This document shows, piece by piece, positions 6,397 through 10,018 of a DNA stretch of 10,018 bases. Within the stretch, counting starts at the first letter, position 1, and each line of letters begins with the position of its first letter. The notes beneath the pieces were generated by a model that ran no database searches, had not been told where the DNA came from, and was given only the letters and a program-made list of their open reading frames with translations. A program made the translations under genes and the position numbers. Source of the DNA: Opitutia bacterium UBA957 (GTDB taxonomy: Bacteria > Verrucomicrobiota > Verrucomicrobiia > Opitutales > UBA953); assembly GCA_002293065.1 (NCBI GenBank), contig DBCN01000099.1, forward strand, positions 1 through 10,018. Direction: 5' to 3'.

Positions 6397-8022
6397 TTAC
6401 TTCGTCGGGGCGACCAATAACTCCTGGCGCGTCGCGATCGGGACGTAGCCGACTTCGAGGCCCTTGGGCGGCGTGACGACCTGCGCGGGATCGAGGTCGG
6501 CGAGTTTGCCGACGGTGGGCGGGGCGAGGTACTCGCGGTCCTTGGTCCACGCACGGTGCAACTTCTCGACCTTGACCTGCATGGCTTCGCGCTCGGCCTG
6601 GGTGAGGTCGGCGTTGAGGATCGCCGGCTGGTCGGCGAAACGATACCAATAATAAGTCACGACGCTGCCATCGCCGAGCTGGGCTTTAAAGGGACCAGCC
6701 TTCGGACCGGGCACCTTCCACGTCGTCTGTTCACCTGGCTGGGTCTCGCGCGGCAACTGCGGCTTCTCCACCGGGGGGTTGAAACTCATCTGCGCCAAGC
6801 CGGTCGCGGCCGGGACGTCGGCGGCCTTCACGGGGGTCCACTGACCGTTCTTCCCGCCGGCGCCGAAGCGGTAATACTGAGGCAGCGTCACGAGACCGGG
6901 CGTACCGCGCGAGACGAATTTATCGTCCCACTTATAGCCATACGTGGCTGGATCGGGTGAGTGCGGCGTGGCGAAGGATTTCCAGGCGAGCCCCGGCTTG
7001 GCCTCCCGCTTGGTGCCCTGCTTGTAGATGCTCCAGGTCGAGCCGCCGTTGTTCTTGAAGTTCTGGAGATAGGCGCCGGCGGGATTGATCGCTCCCGTAG
7101 CCACGGGGCCGCCGTCAAACCAGGCCTTCACGCCGTCGTAGAGCGCGCGCCGGTCATACGATGTCAGCCGATGCAACACGACGGTCGTGCCATCCGCGCC
7201 GACCGGAAAGGATATCGGCGCCACCCGCGCATAGGTCTCCCCCTTCTCGTCCTTGGCCTGCGCGGCAGGGACGTACTGGGTCTCCATCTGGAAATGCTTG
7301 TTCGGATCCGAGCCACGGGAATCGAGCATCTGGCCAGCGACGGCTGGATTGCGGAGGGCCGCGCGCGACCAGAAGTTCGGCGTGAAGAAGCAGACCGGCC
7401 CCTTGAAGTTCCCCGTGTTCAGGAAGAGCGTCCAGCAGTTGCCGCCGGTCGGGATGTCCTTGCCCTCGGTCTTCGCCTTCGCTTGGGCGAACGGCATCGG
7501 CAGGTAACCATAGCCGAAGAGTTCGCCGTTGACGCCCTGCTTCAGATTAAGGCCGTCGAGCGGGAACAGCAGCCAAGGCGTGAGCTGCGCGACCCCGTAG
7601 AGCCCACGCGGATTTTCCCAGGTGCCGCGCCCGTAGCCTGGTCCGTTGGCGATGTCGTAGAAGTTCACGCCGACGCCACCCATGATGAACTTCGGCGTCG
7701 TCGTCGGGAAGCGCGTGTCGCGCCACCAGCCCAGGCCGCCTTCGATGTCGTTATAAAGATCCTTGGGTTTCTCGTCCTTGGGATACTGCGGATGCATCCA
7801 GGTGCCGAAGAGGCCGGTCTGGAAACGATGGCCGGGGTATTGATTCAACAGCGGCCAGGCGGCGGCGTAGATCGAGAAACCGGCGTCGTAGGTCTCCGGC
7901 ACGCGTTCGGTCGGGACCAGCAGGTAGCCGGCCATCTCGACCTTCCCGGGCTCGGCGGCGACGGCTCCCGTGACACCTAGGCAGAGGGCTAAAAGACTCA
8001 GCGAAAAGCGAGGGCGGCGCAT
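6397..8022 (-). CDS. Secreted protein of unknown function, Trp/Tyr-rich, 541 residues
   Basis: The chosen start gives MRRPRFSLSLLALCLGVTGA as the beginning of a clear signal peptide with cleavage near AVAA-E24. An upstream in-frame ATG at 8055 would put a polar, Cys-containing 11-residue stretch in front of it and is unlikely; an AGGTG ribosome site 7 bases before the chosen ATG supports the choice. The mature part has no further membrane segment, is rich in W, Y, G and P, and has many beta-type stretches. Only two cysteines remain after cleavage, C196 and C211, in GGNCW and GPVCFF, so a disulfide is likely. Near the C terminus a charged amphipathic helix (LTQAEREAMQVKVEKLHRAW) precedes a final Pro-rich region. 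I recognise no family or catalytic motif. It converges on the transporter pair, with no visible terminator in the 7-base gap, and is divergent from aspS. A cell-envelope or extracellular role is all that can be said. Confidence 0.9.
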   Translation of the reverse strand: MRRPRFSLSLLALCLGVTGAVAAEPGKVEMAGYLLVPTERVPETYDAGFSIYAAAWPLLNQYPGHRFQTGLFGTWMHPQYPKDEKPKDLYNDIEGGLGWWRDTRFPTTTPKFIMGGVGVNFYDIANGPGYGRGTWENPRGLYGVAQLTPWLLFPLDGLNLKQGVNGELFGYGYLPMPFAQAKAKTEGKDIPTGGNCWTLFLNTGNFKGPVCFFTPNFWSRAALRNPAVAGQMLDSRGSDPNKHFQMETQYVPAAQAKDEKGETYARVAPISFPVGADGTTVVLHRLTSYDRRALYDGVKAWFDGGPVATGAINPAGAYLQNFKNNGGSTWSIYKQGTKREAKPGLAWKSFATPHSPDPATYGYKWDDKFVSRGTPGLVTLPQYYRFGAGGKNGQWTPVKAADVPAATGLAQMSFNPPVEKPQLPRETQPGEQTTWKVPGPKAGPFKAQLGDGSVVTYYWYRFADQPAILNADLTQAEREAMQVKVEKLHRAWTKDREYLAPPTVGKLADLDPAQVVTPPKGLEVGYVPIATRQELLVAPTK

Positions 8023-8029
8023 GGGGATA

Positions 8030-8034
8030 CACCT
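8030..8034 (-). promoter_or_regulatory. Ribosome binding site AGGTG
   Basis: AGGTG is complementary to the CACCU of the 16S rRNA tail and lies 7 bases before the ATG of the secreted unknown protein. It decides between this start and the in-frame ATG 33 bases upstream, which it would otherwise lie behind. It is the only start of a protein gene in this window with a fair Shine-Dalgarno. Confidence 0.5.
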
Positions 8035-8130
8035 ATCGCATCCAAAACCCTCCAAAGGGCAACCGGAAGCATGGCGGCTTAAAACAAAGGGAGACCGGGG
8101 AGCGGACAGGAAGCCGGCGCTCCGCGCCCC

Positions 8131-8237
8131 ACCCTCATATCCGTTCCCCGTTCCCCCATTTCATCCCATCCCCTATCCCCCATCCCCTATCCCCCTTTCC
8201 CGTTTACGTATCCCCCTTCCCCTATCCCCCTTTCCTC
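8131..8237. repeat. C-rich, nearly G-free tract with CCCCTATCCCCC repeats
   Basis: This stretch holds only four G residues on the plus strand (8143, 8150, 8202, 8208) and none from 8151 to 8201. The 12-mer CCCCTATCCCCC occurs at 8170, 8184 and 8219, with related units such as CCCCCAT and GTATCCCCC between. The longer CCCCTATCCCCCTTTCC is exactly duplicated at 8184-8200 and 8219-8235. On the minus strand this makes many runs of four or five G residues separated by 2 to 3 bases, fitting the G-quadruplex consensus. It lies between the divergent secreted-protein and aspS genes and has no coding potential that I can support. Confidence 0.8.
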
Positions 8238-8285
8238 GGGGTTAATGCTTGTTTCAGGGGGGGATTTAGGGGTAACCATACCCCT
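8219..8285 (+). promoter_or_regulatory. Structured leader region before aspS with two competing hairpins
   Basis: The last CCCCTATCCCCC copy (8219-8230) can pair with the G-rich segment at 8259-8272 over 12 bp with a two-T bulge. A second hairpin, AGGGGT (8268-8273) with ACCCCT (8280-8285) around a 6-base loop, shares AGGGG with the first, so the two cannot form together. The second ends 23 bases before the aspS ATG. No promoter boxes or Shine-Dalgarno are evident here, so whether this region is in the aspS transcript is unknown. Confidence 0.3.
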
Positions 8286-8308
8286 TCACTTTTGCCGCCG
8301 ACCCTGCC

Positions 8309-10018
8309 ATGAACCGCACCCATACCTGCAACGCCCTTCGCCCTGCCGACGCCGGCCAGACCGTGACCCTCGTGGGTTGGGTCGACACCAAGCGCGACCT
8401 CGGTGGCGTGACCTTCGTCGACCTCCGCGACCGCGCCGGCGTCACCCAGGTCGTCTTCCGTCCTGGCCAGGGCAACCTGCAGGAGACCGCGCAGCGCCTG
8501 AAGACCGAATCCGTCATCGAAGTGATCGGCCAAGTCACCGCCCGCTCCGCCGACACCGTCAATGCCAAGCTCGGCACCGGCGCCATCGAAGTCGTCGCCA
8601 CCAACATCATCGTCCATAACATCTGCGCCGACCTGCCGTTCCCGATGGACGACGACAAGGCCGACAAGGTGAACGAAGACCTCCGCCTCGAATACCGCTT
8701 CCTCGACCTCCGTCGTCCGCGCAACCTCGGCCTGCTCAAGCTGCGCCACGCGGCCGGTCGCGCCATCCGCAACGAACTCGACGAACAGGGCTTCCTCGAA
8801 GTCGAAACCCCCACCCTCTTCAAGAGCACGCCCGAAGGCGCCCGCGAATTCCTCGTGCCGAGCCGCACCAATCCCGGTGAATTCTACGCGCTCACGCAAT
8901 CCCCGCAGCAGTACAAGCAGATGCTCATGGTGGCCGGCGTGGAACGCTACTACCAGATGGCCCGCTGCTACCGCGACGAAGACCTCCGCGCCGACCGCCA
9001 GCCCGAGTTCACGCAGGTCGACTTGGAAATGTCCTTCATCGACCGCGAGGACATGTACAAGCTGATCGAAGGCATCCTCAAGCGCACGTGGAAGGAAACC
9101 CTCGGCGTCGACATCCCCACGCCCTTCCCGCGCATGTCCTACCAGGAAGCCATGGATCGCTTCGGCATCGACAAGCCCGACACGCGCTTCGCGATGGAGA
9201 TCCAGGACTTCACGCCGCTCTTCAAGAACTCGGCCTTCAAGGTCTTCAACGGCGCCGCCAACACGCCGGGCTCGGTCGTCCGCGCCATCAACGCCAAGGG
9301 CCTCGCCGACCTCACGCAGGGCGAGCTGACCAACCTGGAGACGATCGCCAAGAGCCAAGGCGCCAAGGGCCTCGCCTTCATCAAGGTGGAAGCCGGCGAG
9401 TGGAAGTCCCCGATCACGAAGTTCTTCTCCGAAGAGGAAAAGGCTGCGCTCAAGACCGCCCTGAAGATCGAAGACGGCGACATCATATTCTTCGCCGCCG
9501 CCCCTTGGGAGCAGGCCTCGAACGTCCTCGGGCGCATCCGCCTCGAGTCCGCCGCGTTGCTCAAGGCCAAGGGCCGCCTCAGCCTGCCGACCGACCAGTA
9601 CAACTTCCTCTGGGTCATCGAATTCCCGTTGATGCTCTGGGACGAAGAAGAGAAGCGCTACATCTCCGCCCACCACCCGTTCACGGCTCCGGTCAAGGAA
9701 GACGAACCCCTCCTCGCCACCGACCCGGCCAAGGTCCGCGGCCAACACTACGACATCGTGCTCAACGGCGTCGAACTCGGCGGCGGTTCCATCCGCATCC
9801 ATAACCCGGCCGTCCAGAAGCGCGTCTTTGAGGACATCCTCAAGATCCCGCAGGACCTCGTCGACAGCCGCTTTGGCTACATGCTCAAGGCTTTCTCGTA
9901 CGGCGCCCCGCCCCACGGCGGCATCGCCCTCGGCTTCGACCGCGTCGTCGCCATGCTCGCCGGCCGCAGCTCCATCCGCGACATCCTCGCCTTCCCGAAG
10001 AACCAGAACGGCCGCGAC
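8309..10018 (+). CDS. aspS: Aspartyl-tRNA synthetase, bacterial type, 3' end outside window
   Basis: A cytoplasmic class II aminoacyl-tRNA synthetase that charges tRNA-Asp with aspartate. The frame is open from the ATG to the window edge: 570 codons of the roughly 590 to 600 usual for the family, so only a short C-terminal end is missing. An N-terminal OB-fold anticodon-binding domain (about 18-105) contains VTLVGWVDTKRDLGGVTFVD. Motif 1 is near FLEVETP (162-168), motif 2 is YRDEDLRADRQPEFTQVD (221-238), the bacterial GAD insertion spans roughly 285-415, HHPFTAP is at 455-461, and motif 3 is GGIALGFDRVVAMLAG (537-552), followed by IRDILAFPKNQ. L31 after R-D matches the Leu typical of discriminating AspRS (E. 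coli L30) rather than the His of non-discriminating enzymes. The start matches the usual N terminus; no Shine-Dalgarno is seen. The gene is divergent from the secreted unknown protein. Confidence 0.98.
   Translation, partial: MNRTHTCNALRPADAGQTVTLVGWVDTKRDLGGVTFVDLRDRAGVTQVVFRPGQGNLQETAQRLKTESVIEVIGQVTARSADTVNAKLGTGAIEVVATNIIVHNICADLPFPMDDDKADKVNEDLRLEYRFLDLRRPRNLGLLKLRHAAGRAIRNELDEQGFLEVETPTLFKSTPEGAREFLVPSRTNPGEFYALTQSPQQYKQMLMVAGVERYYQMARCYRDEDLRADRQPEFTQVDLEMSFIDREDMYKLIEGILKRTWKETLGVDIPTPFPRMSYQEAMDRFGIDKPDTRFAMEIQDFTPLFKNSAFKVFNGAANTPGSVVRAINAKGLADLTQGELTNLETIAKSQGAKGLAFIKVEAGEWKSPITKFFSEEEKAALKTALKIEDGDIIFFAAAPWEQASNVLGRIRLESAALLKAKGRLSLPTDQYNFLWVIEFPLMLWDEEEKRYISAHHPFTAPVKEDEPLLATDPAKVRGQHYDIVLNGVELGGGSIRIHNPAVQKRVFEDILKIPQDLVDSRFGYMLKAFSYGAPPHGGIALGFDRVVAMLAGRSSIRDILAFPKNQNGRD

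Noticed and set aside
6961..7980. A 339-codon plus-strand reading frame opposite the secreted unknown protein
   Set aside because: The minus-strand frame has a signal peptide, a ribosome site and natural composition; the plus-strand frame is Arg/Gly-rich shadow sequence without these.
8023..8055. Upstream ATG at 8055 for the secreted unknown protein
   Set aside because: It would bury the signal peptide behind 11 polar residues and place the ribosome site AGGTG inside the coding region.
8131..8237. CRISPR-like reading of the C-rich repeats
   Set aside because: The repeated unit is only 12 to 17 bases, spacing is irregular, and the spacers are themselves C-rich variants of the repeat; no cas genes are present.
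8131..8308. T-box riboswitch before aspS
   Set aside because: No conserved T-box sequence, specifier loop or terminator/antiterminator pair with a U-tract can be seen.
8222..9916. A 564-codon reading frame on the minus strand opposite aspS
   Set aside because: The plus strand reads as intact AspRS with all class II motifs. The antisense frame is repetitive in D, E, G, V and R, as expected from complementing C-ending codons, and has no recognisable domain.

Overview
The window is about 10 kb of GC-rich bacterial DNA with dense, single-copy chromosomal genes. I see no integrase, transposase, phage gene, CRISPR array or tRNA. The mix of a secreted formylglycine sulfatase, large secreted proteins of unknown function, an RhlE-type helicase and a bacterial-type AspRS suggests a Verrucomicrobiota or Planctomycetota relative. 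An Opitutae-like verrucomicrobium is my best guess. This is inference from gene content and style; there is no rRNA to confirm it.

Layout. (1) 1-1323 (+): the 3' part of a secreted all-beta protein of unknown function; its start lies outside the window. (2) 1324-1462: a convergent intergenic gap with three hairpins, one of them REP-like. (3) 1463-2944 (-): a secreted sulfatase. (4) 2945-3140: the gap behind rhlE, with a textbook intrinsic terminator for rhlE and a perfect palindrome beside it. (5) 3141-4457 (-): a DEAD-box RNA helicase of the RhlE type. (6) 4458-4616: a divergent promoter region, including a possible 13-codon leader ORF. (7) 4617-6215 (+): a LeuT-type sodium:amino-acid symporter, followed 18 bases later by a 51-codon single-membrane-segment protein (6234-6389) that looks like a MetS-type small subunit. 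(8) 6397-8022 (-): a secreted protein of unknown function, convergent with the transporter pair. (9) 8023-8308: a divergent gap dominated by a C-rich, repeat-bearing tract. (10) 8309-10018 (+): aspS, open to the window edge.

How the genes work together. The only likely operon is the transporter and its small partner, which should import a neutral amino acid with sodium. The sulfatase and the first gene could both act on extracellular sulfated glycans, but they converge and need not be co-regulated. rhlE and aspS are housekeeping genes. The window is mostly ordinary. The points most worth a second look are the LeuT-type transporter with a small partner, the structured C-rich region in front of aspS, and the two secreted proteins of unknown function. 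The long reading frames opposite rhlE, aspS and the secreted genes are shadows of GC-rich codon use.
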